A stretch of 64,000 nt of DNA from AP-15 sp963772295. Lineage in GTDB: Bacteria > Pseudomonadota > Alphaproteobacteria > ATCC43930 > CGMCC-115725. The stretch is taken from the NCBI GenBank assembly GCA_963772295.1, contig CAVYWO010000005.1:1-64000 (forward strand), in the 5' to 3' direction. Shown one piece after another: positions 17,957 through 27,501 of this stretch. The notes under the pieces are model-generated. The model was given only the letters and a program-made list of their open reading frames with translations. It was not told the origin of the DNA and ran no database searches. Numbering within the stretch: the stretch's first letter is position 1; the number at the start of each line of letters is the position of its first letter. The position numbers and the translations under genes were made by a program.

Positions 17957-18252
17957 TGAAATCATCCTGTGGAACTTCTGCTTTTGGTCAAGGACGGCCC
18001 GCTTCTTTCGCGAGCACGGTCAAGGTCCAAAGGTCCGCTGTGGGATCAGGTAGCGGACGCCTCGGACGCGTGTGGCCAAAGTCGCAGTTGGGTCGAAACT
18101 ACTGGTTCTGGATTGATGAACAAGTCAATTGGTAAGCAGTCTGCTCAGGTAACCAAACCAAAGGCCAAAACCGGATGATCGCCGACCGGGGCGGGACATC
18201 AAATCCTCCCCTAATCGGCCGGAGTTCTCTAGCAAAACGTAAGGAGATCACT

Positions 18253-18609
18253 ATGAAGAAATTTACGCAAACGGCGAACGCTTTCGTGCGTGGGGCAAAC
18301 CTCACTCACGATCCGACTCTGGTCGCGCTTGTAGCCTCCGCAACTCGCCTACCTTGGCCACTATTCGCGATTCCAGCGGGGGTAATCATAGATCGCCGTG
18401 ACCGGAAGCGCATGATGGTGCAAGCTGATGTGTTCAGCTTGGTTCTGACATGCGGGGTGATTGGACTGATTCTGTCGAGATCGCCGCTGTCCGCGGAAGG
18501 TGCCCCCAGCGCATATGTCCTTGCTCTATCCGGCTTGGCCTTTCTATTGGGTTCGGCGGGGGTAATCCGAGATAAGAGCTGTCGGGAGGGTGGATATGGC
18601 CCGAGGTAG
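18253..18609 (+). pseudogene. MFS transporter fragment
   Basis: AAGGAGAT precedes an ATG at 18253. The 118-residue product keeps a stretch of a major facilitator: LVALVASATRLPWPLFAIPA, then GVIIDRRDRKRMMVQADVF (the cytoplasmic D-R-x-x-R-R loop after TM2) and two more hydrophobic helices. The expected first transmembrane helix is missing between FVRG and NLTHDP, and everything after the fourth helix is lost where the acyl-CoA synthetase gene begins. It cannot transport. The spacer 17957-18252 holds nothing recognisable. Confidence 0.65.
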
Positions 18610-20212
18610 TCACGCCTCGCAACCAGCGTGGTCTTATGTTGCGGCGAATGCTTCCCAGCCTGTACTCGCGCAAACTCTCGGCGATGCGTTGAGGCTCGCC
18701 GTCAAAACCTGGCCGTCAAAACCGGCGTTGATTTAGGGGGCATTAGAGACCAGCGAGCGTCGCAAGTGGACTTTCCAGGACCTTATCGAGCAGTCAGAGC
18801 AGGTCGCTAGGGCGCTACTCTCGCGCTTCGAACCGGGCGATCACGTTGCAATCTGGATGGCCAACCAACCCGAATGGCTACTCGTCGAGTTCGGCGCGGC
18901 GCTAGCGGGTCTTACGTTGGTAACCGTCAACCCGGCTTTTCTGGATGAAGAACTCATCTTCGTTCTCAAGCAATCCAAGGCCAGGGGTATCGTCGTTCAA
19001 GACGCGTTCCGCGACCGCAATCTTGTGTCCGTCATTGAGCGTGTCCGCAACGACGCGCCGTCGTTGGAAACCATTATCCCGCTGTCGTCTTGGTCGGACT
19101 TTCTCCGAAGCGGAGCAGCGGACTTACTCTTGCCCGACGTCCACCCAAATGACGTCGCTCAAATTCAATACACGTCGGGGACGACAGGGGTCCCGAAAGG
19201 GGCGCGTCTAACGCATCGGAACTTGGCTAACAACGGTCGGATCTACGCTTTGACGATCGGCGCAGGCCCCGACGATACGTGGATCAATCCGATGCCAATG
19301 TTTCATACCGCCGGATGCGGTTTGGCTACGCTCGGGGCCCTTCAGACAGGGGGCACCCAGGTACTGCCCCCTGGCTTCGACCCGGAACTCGTGCTGCGTC
19401 TCTTCGAAGAAGAGCGCGGTACGGTCATGCTCTGCGTGCCGACGATGCTCATTCGCATGCTCGAACACCCCTCGATCGGCGATCGCGATTTTTCATCATG
19501 GCGGCTGGTGACGCTCGGCGGGGCCCCCGTCCCACCAGAGCTCGTTCGACGCACGCAGTCGATGGGCATCAAGGTCGCGATCGGTTTCGGTCAGACTGAG
19601 GCTTCACCGTACATCACGCACACGCTGCCGGACGACCCCCATCCGGAATGGGTCATGACCGTCGGCCGGCCGATGGCACAAACGGAGGTCAAGATCATCG
19701 ATCCGGAAACAGGAGAGATCGTACCTGTTGGAGCGATCGGCGAAATCTGTGCCCGCGGCTATTCAGTCATGAAGGACTACTTCGACAATCCAGACGCGAC
19801 GCGCGAGGTCCTAGACGCGGACGGATGGCTCCACACCGGAGATCTCGGCAGCCTGGACGAGCATGGCTATTGCCGCGTCCAGGGACGCCAAAAAGACATG
19901 ATCATCCGCGGCGGAGAGAACATTTATCCCCGCGAGATCGAGGACGTGCTCCACGATCACGCACTGGTTTCGGCAGTATCCGTCGTCGGTGTTCCGGACA
20001 AGGACTGGGGCGAGATACTCGTCGCTTTCGTGCAGGTCAAAGCCGGAGCGGCGATCGACGAACATGAACTCATGGAATTTTGCAGATCCAGGCTCGCCTC
20101 TTTCAAGGTCCCTCGCATCTGGAAATTCGTCGAGCAATTTCCGCAGACGACTTCCGGAAAAATTCAGAAGTTCGTCCTGCGTGACGCCTATATGAAAGAG
20201 ATACAACCGTGA
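18596..20212 (+). pseudogene. Long-chain acyl-CoA synthetase with an in-frame TAG
   Basis: From the ATG at 18596 (GGGAGG upstream) the frame reads MARGSHASQPAWSYVAANAS and AQTLGDALRLAVKTWPSKPA, then LI, a TAG at 18734-18736, then GALETSERRKWTFQDLIEQS and the complete ANL enzyme: IQYTSGTTGVPKGARLTHRN, MPMFHTAG, GFGQTEASPYITHT, DGWLHTGDLGSLDEHGYCRV, GRQKDMIIRGGENIYPREIE and PQTTSGKIQKF. All motifs, including the last catalytic Lys, are kept. Only codon 47 is a stop, so the loss is recent; an internal ATG at 18857 could give a shortened protein lacking 87 residues. Residues from 18965-19137 are duplicated at 23367. Confidence 0.85.
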
Positions 20213-21025
20213 CAAATCTGCGCGGAAAGACCATCTTCATCACTGGTGGCAGTCGTGGGATCGGGCGGGCGATCGCGCTCAAAGCGGCCGCAGACGGCGC
20301 GAACGTCGTGATCGCAGCCAAGACCAACGAGCCACATCCTAAATTGCCGGGGACCATCCAGACCGTCGCCCGCGAGATCGAGGCGATCGGCGGCAAAGCG
20401 CTTCCGCTTCAACTTGACGTTCGGCGAGATGACGACATCCGCGTAGCCGTCGCGAAGGCTGCCGAAGCCTTTGGTGGGATCGACATACTCGTCAACAACG
20501 CGAGCGCTCTCAATCTGTCCAAGAACTCCGGACCTTCCGATGAACAAGTTCGACCTCATGCTTTCAGTCAACCTTCGGGGCACGTTCGCGACGACGCAAG
20601 CTTGCCTTCCAATTCTATCTCAAGCCTCGAATCCGCACGTCCTCGTTCTGTCGCCGCCGCTCGATCTGGTGCCCGCTTGGTTTGGAGAGCATTGCGGCTA
20701 CACGATCTCCAAGTATGGCATGAGCATGTGCGTCCTCGGTATGGCTGAAGAGTTTCGGACCGTTGGCGTCGCGGTGAACGCACTCTGGCCACGAACGATG
20801 ATCGATACGGCCGCCAGCAAGCACTTCGGTTTGTCCGGTGCGGGCTGCCGAACTCCAGAAATCATGGCCGACGCCGCTGAGGTGATCTTCGTCAAGAATA
20901 GCAGAAGCTTTACGGGCAATTTCTGCGTCGATGAGGATGTTCTTAATGAGGCTGGAGTTAGCAATTTCGAGAAGTACGCAGTAGTGCCTGGCTCGCCTCT
21001 GACGAATGATCTTTTCGTCCGCTAG
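20209..21025 (+). pseudogene. SDR oxidoreductase (HSDL2-like), frameshifted
   Basis: A GTG start overlaps the synthetase stop (GTGA). The first part MTNLRGKTIFITGGSRGIGR, AIALKAAADGANVVIAAKTN and FGGIDILVNNASALNL runs to about 20530; the rest (LPMNKFDLMLSVNLRGTFAT, NPHVLVLSPPLDLVPAWFGE, YTISKYGMSMCVLGMAEEFR and TMIDTAASKHFGL) is one frame over. YTISK is the YxxxK active site. Joined, the protein is about 272 residues and matches hydroxysteroid dehydrogenase-like 2 type SDRs that work on fatty acyl intermediates. The partner synthetase is also broken, so the two-gene operon appears dead or is affected by indels. Confidence 0.8.
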
Positions 21026-21325
21026 TCTACACCAGAAACGTACCTCCATCATCGTTCAAATCAAAGCGCATTTAGGAGTCGAGACCTGCAACACGCACTA
21101 AATTCGATATCGACGGCAGGAATGCGATTCCGCGGGTATCGATGAGATCTGGCGTCGGCTCCATGTTCGTTGGAGCGCTCATCGCTTTCGCCACGCTTCT
21201 GCCATGGGCCGCCGCTACCCATGGGCAGACGTACCTTTGAGGCGATCAGCACGTGATCCCGTCTAATCCGTCATGATCTCAATTTCTGGCAGCGCGGCAT
21301 ATCCTTCATTTCGGTGAGGCAGAAG

Positions 21326-21433
21326 TGATTGTGTTGATAAACGTCTTTACCGTCGATCCCGCAAATCAGCAGCGGCTCGTAGATATCCTGACCAACGGAG
21401 GACCGAAGCTCGTCATCACGGATCGGGCTTGAC
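21326..21433 (+). pseudogene. Antibiotic-biosynthesis-monooxygenase (ABM) domain, 5' remnant
   Basis: A 35-codon frame encodes VIVLINVFTVDPANQQRLVD then ILT, the first strand and helix of the ABM ferredoxin-like fold, before a foreign end (NGGPKLVITDRA) and stop. It ends five bases before copy 2 of the AraC module, so module insertion or recombination explains the loss. The spacer 21026-21325 holds no other recognisable gene. Confidence 0.5.
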
Positions 21434-21552
21434 CTAGTTTGGAGCAATCCTAATTAAGCGCACGCCAACAATTTGGACACCCAGCCGCTCAGCAGCCCCG
21501 AATTCGGGATACCGAGCGGGACCCCTGCGGAAGCTTTGTGCGAGGAGATACC

Positions 21553-22413
21553 ATGATGGATATTGGCGCCCTTCGCATGGCGCAGCAGGATGGCGGTGCG
21601 CCGACCACCCTGGCGGCCGGCAGTGCGCCCGGCGAGAGCGGCGTTTCGGTCTGGAATTTCCGCTTTGACGGCGGCATGCATTTGCTGGCTGCGGCACGTA
21701 GCCACTGCATCTGCTTCCAAATGTCTCAGGTGCGCGTCGAAAAGCGTATGGCCGGCCGCATCGCTCACTACGAGTGTCGAGGCGGGTCGCTGTCGATCAT
21801 TCCGTCTGGGTGCGATATTGGCGCCGATGCCGACGAGGACGACGAGATTCTTGTCGTCGCGGTCGATCCGGGCCGGATGGCGCTGGCAGCCGCGGAATGC
21901 GCGTTGCCCGAAGCGCGGCTGATCGAGCGCATGTACGGTGATGACCCTGCGCTTTTCGCGCTCGCCCGCACCTTGGCTTTCGAGAGCGTACACAATTATC
22001 CAAACGGAGCCCTCTCCTGGAACGAGGCGGCGAGCAGCTTCGTCGATGGATTGGTGGCGGGCCACACCGCGGCGATGCCGGCCCGGTCGCGCGGCTCGCT
22101 CGGCAAAGACCAGCTCCGGCGGGTCAGGGATTACGTCGGCGCTCATCTCGATGAGCCGATCGGGGTCGAGGCGCTCGCGGATATTGCGGGGCGCAGCCCA
22201 TTCCATTTCACGCGGGTGTTTACCCGATCCGTCGGCATGACACCGCATCGCTACGTGGTGCATCTCAGATTGCAGCGTGCGATCGAGCTTGTTCGGGAGG
22301 GTCGGTCTGGGCTGGCTGAAATCGCCGCCCGCACCGGCTTTGCCGACCAGAGCCACCTGTCGCGTTGGGTCCGACGCGTTCATGGCGTTCCGCTGTCTCG
22401 GCTCACTGCCTGA
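21553..22413 (+). CDS. AraC family transcriptional regulator, copy 2
   Basis: 286 residues, the same length as copy 1. The start at 21553 is set by GAGGAG about 5 bases upstream; an ATG immediately follows at 21556. The C-terminal HTH domain (LRRVRDYVGAHLDEPIGVEA, GRSPFHFTRVFTRSVGMTPH and ARTGFADQSHLSRWVRRVHG) is nearly identical to copy 1, while the N-terminal sensing domain has clear replacements (VSVWNFRFDGGMHLLAAARS against VSVLSVRFDGGMHSRATARC). It is intact. It lies upstream of the globin/peroxiredoxin/persulfide dioxygenase genes and could regulate them, although the original target may have been the GMC oxidoreductase now reduced to a fragment. Confidence 0.88.
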   Translation: MMDIGALRMAQQDGGAPTTLAAGSAPGESGVSVWNFRFDGGMHLLAAARSHCICFQMSQVRVEKRMAGRIAHYECRGGSLSIIPSGCDIGADADEDDEILVVAVDPGRMALAAAECALPEARLIERMYGDDPALFALARTLAFESVHNYPNGALSWNEAASSFVDGLVAGHTAAMPARSRGSLGKDQLRRVRDYVGAHLDEPIGVEALADIAGRSPFHFTRVFTRSVGMTPHRYVVHLRLQRAIELVREGRSGLAEIAARTGFADQSHLSRWVRRVHGVPLSRLTA

Positions 22414-22439
22414 GCCCACCGAGTGCGCAGGATTTGCAC

Positions 22440-22784
22440 GAACTGTCGCTCTCTTCTTCCGAAATCCTTCTTCCCAAATCGCCCGCACGGCGCGAAGCGC
22501 GCGCCAAGGCATCAGCGCCGCCCGACGTCAGCGTGTTGCTACTAGAAGCCGGCGCCGGCGAGAATGCGTCCAGCGCTGCGGATCGCGGTCAATGGCTCCA
22601 CAATCTAAACAGCGAGCGTGACTGGGACTTTTGTGCAGAGCCGAAGCCCGTCTCGTACCGGCAAGGCCTCGCGAGCCGTGCACATGCTGGCAACAGCCTT
22701 CGCGGCGTTCTGCGAGCGGATTCAACGTCCGCCTGCGCCAGTGGCGCCTTCCAGCTGCCAATCGCCGGACCGCCAGCGAAATAG
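22440..22784 (+). pseudogene. GMC oxidoreductase 5' fragment, copy 2
   Basis: The stretch PDVSVLLLEAGAGENASSAA then DRGQWLHNLNSERDWDFCAE and PKPVSYRQGL is the second FAD-contacting segment of glucose-methanol-choline oxidoreductases (LLLEAG, W, RDW, EP). The first GGGSAG segment and everything after residue 80 or so are absent; the tail is out of frame. A homologous piece lies in module copy 3. Probably the original partner gene of the AraC regulator. Confidence 0.6.
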
Positions 22785-22876
22785 CAGGAATCTTCACGAA
22801 CGGCCGCCTGCTTCTCCCCAAATCGCACGGCGTGCACACGATTGAATGCGCGCGACTGCATCCTGAGGAGCGGAAA

Positions 22877-22903
22877 ATGGCAGATAAATCGAGGGACCCA
22901 TGA
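22877..22903 (+). CDS. Eight-codon leader ORF coupled to globin
   Basis: The ATG supplied by the module end (AGGAG nine bases upstream) reads MADKSRDP and stops; its TGA overlaps the globin ATG as ATGA at 22900-22903. The globin gene itself has a weak ribosome site, so ribosomes delivered here could reinitiate on globin. Whether the peptide matters is unknown. Confidence 0.4.
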   Translation: MADKSRDP

Positions 22904-23307
22904 CACCTGAAAACCAAGCTCTTGTGCGCAACTTTTTCGCCAAGGTCGCGCCCATCGCACCACAGGCGGCGGCACTCTTCTACGATCGGCTGTTCGTGCT
23001 CGATCCGTCGCTGAAGCTGCTGTTCAAGGGTGACATGATCGAGCAAGGGCGGCGGCTGATGGCGATGATCGGCACCGTGGTCGACAACCTGGACAAGCTG
23101 GAGACGATCGTGCCGGCGGTGCAGGACCTCGGCCGACGGCACGCCACCTATGGCATCCAGTCCGCGCATTACGACACCGTTGCATCCGCGCTGCTCTGGA
23201 CGCTCGGGCAAGGGTTGGGAAATGCCTTCACGCAGCCGGTGGAGGCCGCTTGGACGGAAGCTTATACGATCCTTGCCACAGTGATGAAGGACGCCGCCGT
23301 CGCGTGA
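22900..23307 (+). CDS. Single-domain bacterial globin
   Basis: 135 residues of the Vitreoscilla-haemoglobin/flavohaemoglobin type: FFAKVAPIAPQAAALFYDRL, then LFVLDPSLKLLFKGDM with Phe42 at CD1, and DLGRRHATYGIQSAHYDTV with the proximal haem His81 (F8). There is no reductase domain. Such globins bind O2, NO or peroxide-related ligands and support NO or oxidative stress defence in the cytoplasm. It starts in an ATGA overlap with a leader peptide furnished by the AraC module. Peroxiredoxin and a persulfide dioxygenase-rhodanese follow, so sulfide or reactive-sulfur handling is a reasonable inferred context. Confidence 0.87.
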   Translation: MTPENQALVRNFFAKVAPIAPQAAALFYDRLFVLDPSLKLLFKGDMIEQGRRLMAMIGTVVDNLDKLETIVPAVQDLGRRHATYGIQSAHYDTVASALLWTLGQGLGNAFTQPVEAAWTEAYTILATVMKDAAVA

Positions 23308-23366
23308 GGCGCCGGGCAATCGCTTCCGGTCCTACGCAAAGGCTTGTTCGCATGCAGGAATGTCCG

Positions 23367-23539
23367 CTCAAGCAATCCAAGGCCAGGGGTATCGTCGTTC
23401 AAGACGTGTTCCGCGACCGCAATCTTGTGTCCGTCATTGAGCGTGTCCGGAGCGACGCGCCGTCGTTGGAAACCATTATCCCGCTGTGGTCTTGGTCGGA
23501 CTTTCTCCGAAGCGGAGCAGCGGACTTACTCTTGCCCGA
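23367..23539 (+). pseudogene. Duplicated piece of acyl-CoA synthetase
   Basis: 173 bp nearly identical to 18965-19137, encoding LKQSKARGIVVQDVFRDRNL up to SGAADLLLP. It is an isolated internal fragment, with no start and no flanking homology, stranded between the globin and peroxiredoxin genes. It shows that small internal gene pieces have been copied in this region. The remaining DNA between the two genes is not recognisable. Confidence 0.9.
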
Positions 23540-23598
23540 GCCACCGGCGCGCACTCGTTCAACACGATGGCGCTGACTCAAACACGGAAGGACATGAC

Positions 23599-24261
23599 AT
23601 GTCGCTACAGATCAATGACGTCGCTCCGGATTTCGAGGCCGATACGACGCAAGGCCGCATCCACTTCCATGATTGGATCGGCAACTCCTGGGCCGTGCTG
23701 TTTTCACACCCCAAGGACTTCACGCCGGTATGCAGCACCGAACTCAGCTACATGGCGCGGATCAAGCACGAGTTTGATCGGCGCAATACCAAGATCATCG
23801 GGCTTAGCGTCGACGCGCTCCAGGACCATACCCGATGGGCGAATGACATCGCGAAGTTGCAAGGCATGGTGCCCAACTATCCGATCGTCGGCGATCCCGA
23901 TCTCGCCGTCGCCAAGCTCTACAACATGCTGCCGGCCAACGTTTCGGGTGATACCGCCGAACGGACTGCGGCCGACAACCAGACTGTGCGCAACGTCTTC
24001 GTCGTTGGCCCGGACAAGCGGATCAAGTTGATACTGGTCTACCCAATGACCACGGGGCGTAACTTCGACGAGGTGCTACGCGTGCTTGATTCGCTGCAAC
24101 TTCTGGCGAAGCACAAGGTCGCAACGCCAGCGAATTGGCACCCCGGCGAAGATGTGATCATCGCCGGCTCGGTGTCTGACCAGGAGGCCAGACAGGTCTA
24201 TCCGCAAGGCTGGAAGGCGCCCCTGCCTTACCTGCGCCTGGTACCAGATCCGACTGCATGA
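23599..24261 (+). CDS. 1-Cys peroxiredoxin (Prx6/AhpC-TSA family)
   Basis: 220 residues. The peroxidatic Cys45 lies in SHPKDFTPVCSTELSYMARI. The long C-terminal domain (VYPMTTGRNFDEVLRVLDSL, then TPANWHPGEDVIIAGSVSDQ) is that of the Prx6 subgroup, which has no resolving Cys and uses an external thiol. It reduces H2O2 and organic peroxides in the cytoplasm. GGAAGG lies upstream of the ATG at 23599; an out-of-frame ATG sits five bases earlier. It lies between the globin and persulfide dioxygenase-rhodanese genes in one direction, probably a redox-stress operon. Confidence 0.92.
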   Translation: MSLQINDVAPDFEADTTQGRIHFHDWIGNSWAVLFSHPKDFTPVCSTELSYMARIKHEFDRRNTKIIGLSVDALQDHTRWANDIAKLQGMVPNYPIVGDPDLAVAKLYNMLPANVSGDTAERTAADNQTVRNVFVVGPDKRIKLILVYPMTTGRNFDEVLRVLDSLQLLAKHKVATPANWHPGEDVIIAGSVSDQEARQVYPQGWKAPLPYLRLVPDPTA

Positions 24262-24327
24262 ACCACGTAACAGGGCAGCGCGGCGCGCGAATCGCTGCGC
24301 TGTCCTGTTCAGCCAATCGAGGAAACG

Positions 24328-25362
24328 ATGATATTTCGTCAGTTGTTCGAGCCCGTATCGGGCACCTACTCCTATGTCCTAGCCAGCCGTCGCGGCGGAG
24401 AAGCGTTGATCATCGATCCGGTTCTGGACAAGGTGGATCGCTATCTGCGCCTGATGGAGGAAATCGAGCTCAATCTGGTGAAGGCAGTGGATACGCACCT
24501 TCATGCCGATCACATCACCGGCCTTGGCGCGCTACGCGACCGCACCCAATGCATCACCGTGATGGGCGAGCAGAGCAAGGTGGATGTGGTGTCCATACGC
24601 GTGGCCGACGGGGATCAGCTCCGGATCGAGGGACTGGCGCTGGATGTCATGTATACGCCGGGGCACACGGATGACTCGTACAGCTTCCTGTGCGGCGATC
24701 GCGTCTTCACCGGCGACACACTGTTGATCCGCGGTACCGGACGCACCGATTTCCAGAATGGCGACCCCCGCGCGCAATATGAGTCGCTGTTCGGGCGTCT
24801 GCTGAAATTGCCGGACGAGACGCTGGTCTACCCGGCGCATGACTACAAAGGCGACACAGTCAGCACGATCGGCGAGGAGCGCGTTCACAATCCACGCCTG
24901 CAGGTCAGGTCGCCGAAGGAATACGTCGAGCTGATGAACAACCTGCGCCTGGGTAGTCCCAAGATGATGGATGTGGTGGTCCCCGCTAACATGCGCCAGG
25001 GTCTCGCGCAGGAGCAGATCGCGCAGCGTGGGTGGGCCTACACCGCCGAACAGGCGAAGGCATTGATCCGCAGTCGCGACGTGGCCTTGGTCGACCTGCG
25101 CGAGAAGTGTGAGCGCGAGCGGCACGGGGAAATCCCAGGCGCGCTCCACCTGCCGTATCATGACCTCCGGGAAAACCTGTCACCGAATGGCGTTCTACAT
25201 ATGCTCACATCAGTTCCTGACAGGACCCTATTATTCTACTGCGCCTTTGGCGAACGCTCCGCTATGGCCGTGCAGGCAGCGCAGGACGCCGGACTTCGCA
25301 CAGCCCGACACATCCACGGCGGGATCGAGGCCTGGAGAAAGGCGGGCGGCGCATTTGCTTAG
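24328..25362 (+). CDS. Persulfide dioxygenase-rhodanese fusion
   Basis: 344 residues. Residues 1-235 are an ETHE1-like MBL fold with THLHADH (57-62), PGHTDDSYSFL, GDTLLIRGTGRTDFQNGDP and YPAHDYKGDTVSTIGEE. Residues about 245-344 are a rhodanese with active-site Cys in FYCAFGERSAMAVQAAQDAG. The fusion converts glutathione persulfide to sulfite and may pass sulfur on to thiosulfate. GAGGAAACG is the ribosome site. With globin and a 1-Cys peroxiredoxin immediately upstream it points to defence against sulfide, persulfide and peroxide. No sulfide:quinone reductase is visible in the window. Confidence 0.9.
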   Translation: MIFRQLFEPVSGTYSYVLASRRGGEALIIDPVLDKVDRYLRLMEEIELNLVKAVDTHLHADHITGLGALRDRTQCITVMGEQSKVDVVSIRVADGDQLRIEGLALDVMYTPGHTDDSYSFLCGDRVFTGDTLLIRGTGRTDFQNGDPRAQYESLFGRLLKLPDETLVYPAHDYKGDTVSTIGEERVHNPRLQVRSPKEYVELMNNLRLGSPKMMDVVVPANMRQGLAQEQIAQRGWAYTAEQAKALIRSRDVALVDLREKCERERHGEIPGALHLPYHDLRENLSPNGVLHMLTSVPDRTLLFYCAFGERSAMAVQAAQDAGLRTARHIHGGIEAWRKAGGAFA

Positions 25363-26173
25363 GCATCCGCGCCTTCCCTCATTGCATGACCGCAACGCGC
25401 GGACTGGAGCAATGACCACAACGGGGCAATCCTAGTCGTTCGACCGGGGTGACAGGCGGCGGCGCCCACTTCGGAACAGGGCATTTAGAACCGCACAGCG
25501 CACAGCCGACCTCCGCCCGGAACCAACGGTGACCGCGGTCGGGTCGCATCTACGTGCTGTGCCGCTCGAAGACTCTCTGGCCTCCGCTTTGGTGCCGAAC
25601 CGAGCGGGGTCGTGCAGGCGTAGCGGGGGAGCCCGCGGCGATGCATGAACGAGGATACCGTCCGCCTCCTGCGGGCCGCGGTGACAACGCCGCGGAACAC
25701 CGTGCTCCGCCGGGTTTCTCGCGGCGAGTGGTACAAGCCGGACCGCTCCGGCGGTTTTGGACCGAGGCCAACTCCGCTCACGGGCGAGGCTCACAGACAT
25801 CGGGAGGGACTTCTGAGGCCCGAACATTCTGAAACGTTCGTTTCGACAGTGCGTAACGGGGGCCGAAATCAAGACGGGCGCGTCTTTAACGGTCGAGCCC
25901 GCCCGGGGGTCAGTTGGAAGTGTACCGCCAGCACGCCGGTTGCCGAGATCAGGATCCCGGTCGCCGCCTCCTGGGTAGCGAGTTGGCCGCACCAGCCCTG
26001 CTCAAGGCCGCAGCTCCCGGCCGGCGAGCTGAGCCCGCCGACGACCTTGAGCGCGCACCAGACGATCTCGCGCCTGGCCAGCATGTGCGATCGAGCCCGG
26101 CGTGCGGACGAAGGAGTGGCACGGTCCGCAGGCCAGGGTGGGAGCAGGGACGGTGATGTCCGGCTTAAAATGA
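25363..26173. other. Unassigned 0.8 kb stretch
   Basis: Open frames on both strands are rich in Arg and Pro and lack recognisable motifs or ribosome sites. A plus-strand frame from 25645 (MNEDTVRLLRAAVTTPRNTV) and a minus-strand frame near 25869-26080 are the only ones long enough to consider. A small palindrome GAAACG-TT-CGTTTC is at 25831-25844. Probably debris of rearranged genes. Confidence 0.4.
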
Positions 26174-26196
26174 TTTCCCGGTCAGCACCTGGAAGC
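26174..26196 (+). repeat. 23 bp fragment of the FAD oxidoreductase gene at a module edge
   Basis: These 23 bases are identical to 28437-28459 inside the FAD oxidoreductase gene and end exactly where AraC module copy 3 begins (26197). They look like a scar of recombination. Confidence 0.8.
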
Positions 26197-27033
26197 GGGA
26201 TATCGGCGCCCTTCGCATGGCGCAGCAGGATGGCGGTGCGCCGACCACCCTGGCGGCCGGCAGCGCGCCCGGCGAGAGCGGCGTTTCGGTCTGGAATTTC
26301 CGCTTTGACGGCGGCATGCATTTGCTGGCTGCGGCACGTAGCCACTGCATCTGCTTCCAAATGTCTCAGGTGCGCGTCGAAAAGCGTATGGCCGGCCGCA
26401 TCGCTCACTACGAGTGTCGAGGCGGGTCGCTGTCGATCATTCCGTCTGGGTGCGATATTGGCGCCGATGCCGACGAGGACGACGAGATTCTTGTCGTCGC
26501 GGTCGATCCGGGCCGGATGGCGCTGGCAGCCGCGGAATGCGCATTGCCCGAGGCGCGGCTGATCGAGCGCATGTACGGTGATGACCCTGCGCTTTTCGCG
26601 CTCGCCCGCACCTTGGCTTAGGAGAGCATACACAATTATCCAAACGGAGCCCTCTCCTGGAACGAGGCGGCGAGCAGCTTCGTCGATGGATTGGTGGCGG
26701 GCCACACCGCGGCGATGCCGGCCCGGTCGCGCGGCTCGCTCGGCAAAGACCAGTTCCGGCGGCTCAGGGATTACGTCGTCGCTCATCTCGATGAGCCGAT
26801 CGGCATCGAGGCGCTCGCGGATATAGCGGGGCGCAGCCCATTCCATTTCACGCGGGTGTTTACCCGATCCGTCGGCATGACACCGCATCGCTACGTGGTG
26901 CATCTCAGATTGCAGCATGCGATCGAGCTTGTTCGGGAGGGTCGGTCAGGGCTGGCTGAAATCGCTGCCCGCACCGGCTTTGCCGACCAGAGCCACCTGT
27001 GCGTTGGGTCCGACGCGTTCATGGCGTTCCGCT
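26197..27033 (+). pseudogene. AraC family regulator, copy 3 (degenerate)
   Basis: Aligned with copy 2, this copy lacks the start codon (homology begins at DIGALRMAQQDGG), has a TAG at about 26619-26621 where the others have Tyr or Phe (ARTLA-stop-ESI), and lost one base near 27000 so that SHLSRWVRR is destroyed. The HTH region before the deletion is still nearly identical. Three independent lesions make it a clear pseudogene. It sits upstream of the FAD oxidoreductase gene. Confidence 0.92.
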
Positions 27034-27089
27034 GTCTCGGCTCACTGCCTGAGCCCACCGAGTGCGCAGGATTTGCACGAACTGTCGCT

Positions 27090-27409
27090 CTCTTCTTCCT
27101 AAATCGCCCGCACGGCGCGAAGCGCGCGCCAAGGCATCAGCGCCGCCCGACGTCAGCGTGTTGCTGCTGGAAGCCGGCGCCAGCGAGAATGCGTCCAGCG
27201 CTGCGGATCGCGGTCAATGGCTCCTCAATCTAAACAGCGAGCGTGACTGGGACTTTTGTGCAGAGCCGAAGCCCATCTCGTGCCGGCAAGGCCTCGCGAG
27301 CCGTGCACATGCTGGCAACAGCCTTCGCGGCGTTCTGCGAGCGAATTCAACGCCCGCCTGCGCCAATGGCGCCTTTCAGCTGCCAATCGCCGGACCGCCA
27401 GCGAAATAG
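27090..27409 (+). pseudogene. GMC oxidoreductase 5' fragment, copy 3
   Basis: PDVSVLLLEAGASENASSAA then DRGQWLLNLNSERDWDFCAE and PKPISCRQGL, matching the fragment at 22440-22784 with a few substitutions. Only about 80 codons of the gene remain; the rest of the enzyme is not in the window. Confidence 0.6.
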
Positions 27410-27501
27410 CAGGAATCTTCACGAACGGCCGCCTGCTTCTCCCCAAATCGCACGGCGCGCACACGATTGAATGCGCGCGACTGCATCCTGAGGAGTGGAA
27501 A

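Larger units (their letters stand above)
21438..22884 (+). repeat. AraC module, copy 2
   Basis: The most complete copy: left edge, AraC gene, a 5' piece of a GMC oxidoreductase gene, and a tail that ends with AGGAGCGGAAAATGGCAGA, a ribosome site plus start codon. Copy 3 ends at the same base. The module therefore hands a ready translation start to whatever lies downstream. Confidence 0.85.

Noticed and set aside
25645..26562. 305-codon plus-strand frame
   Set aside because: Its right half is the AraC pseudogene in a wrong frame and its left half lacks motifs or a ribosome site.
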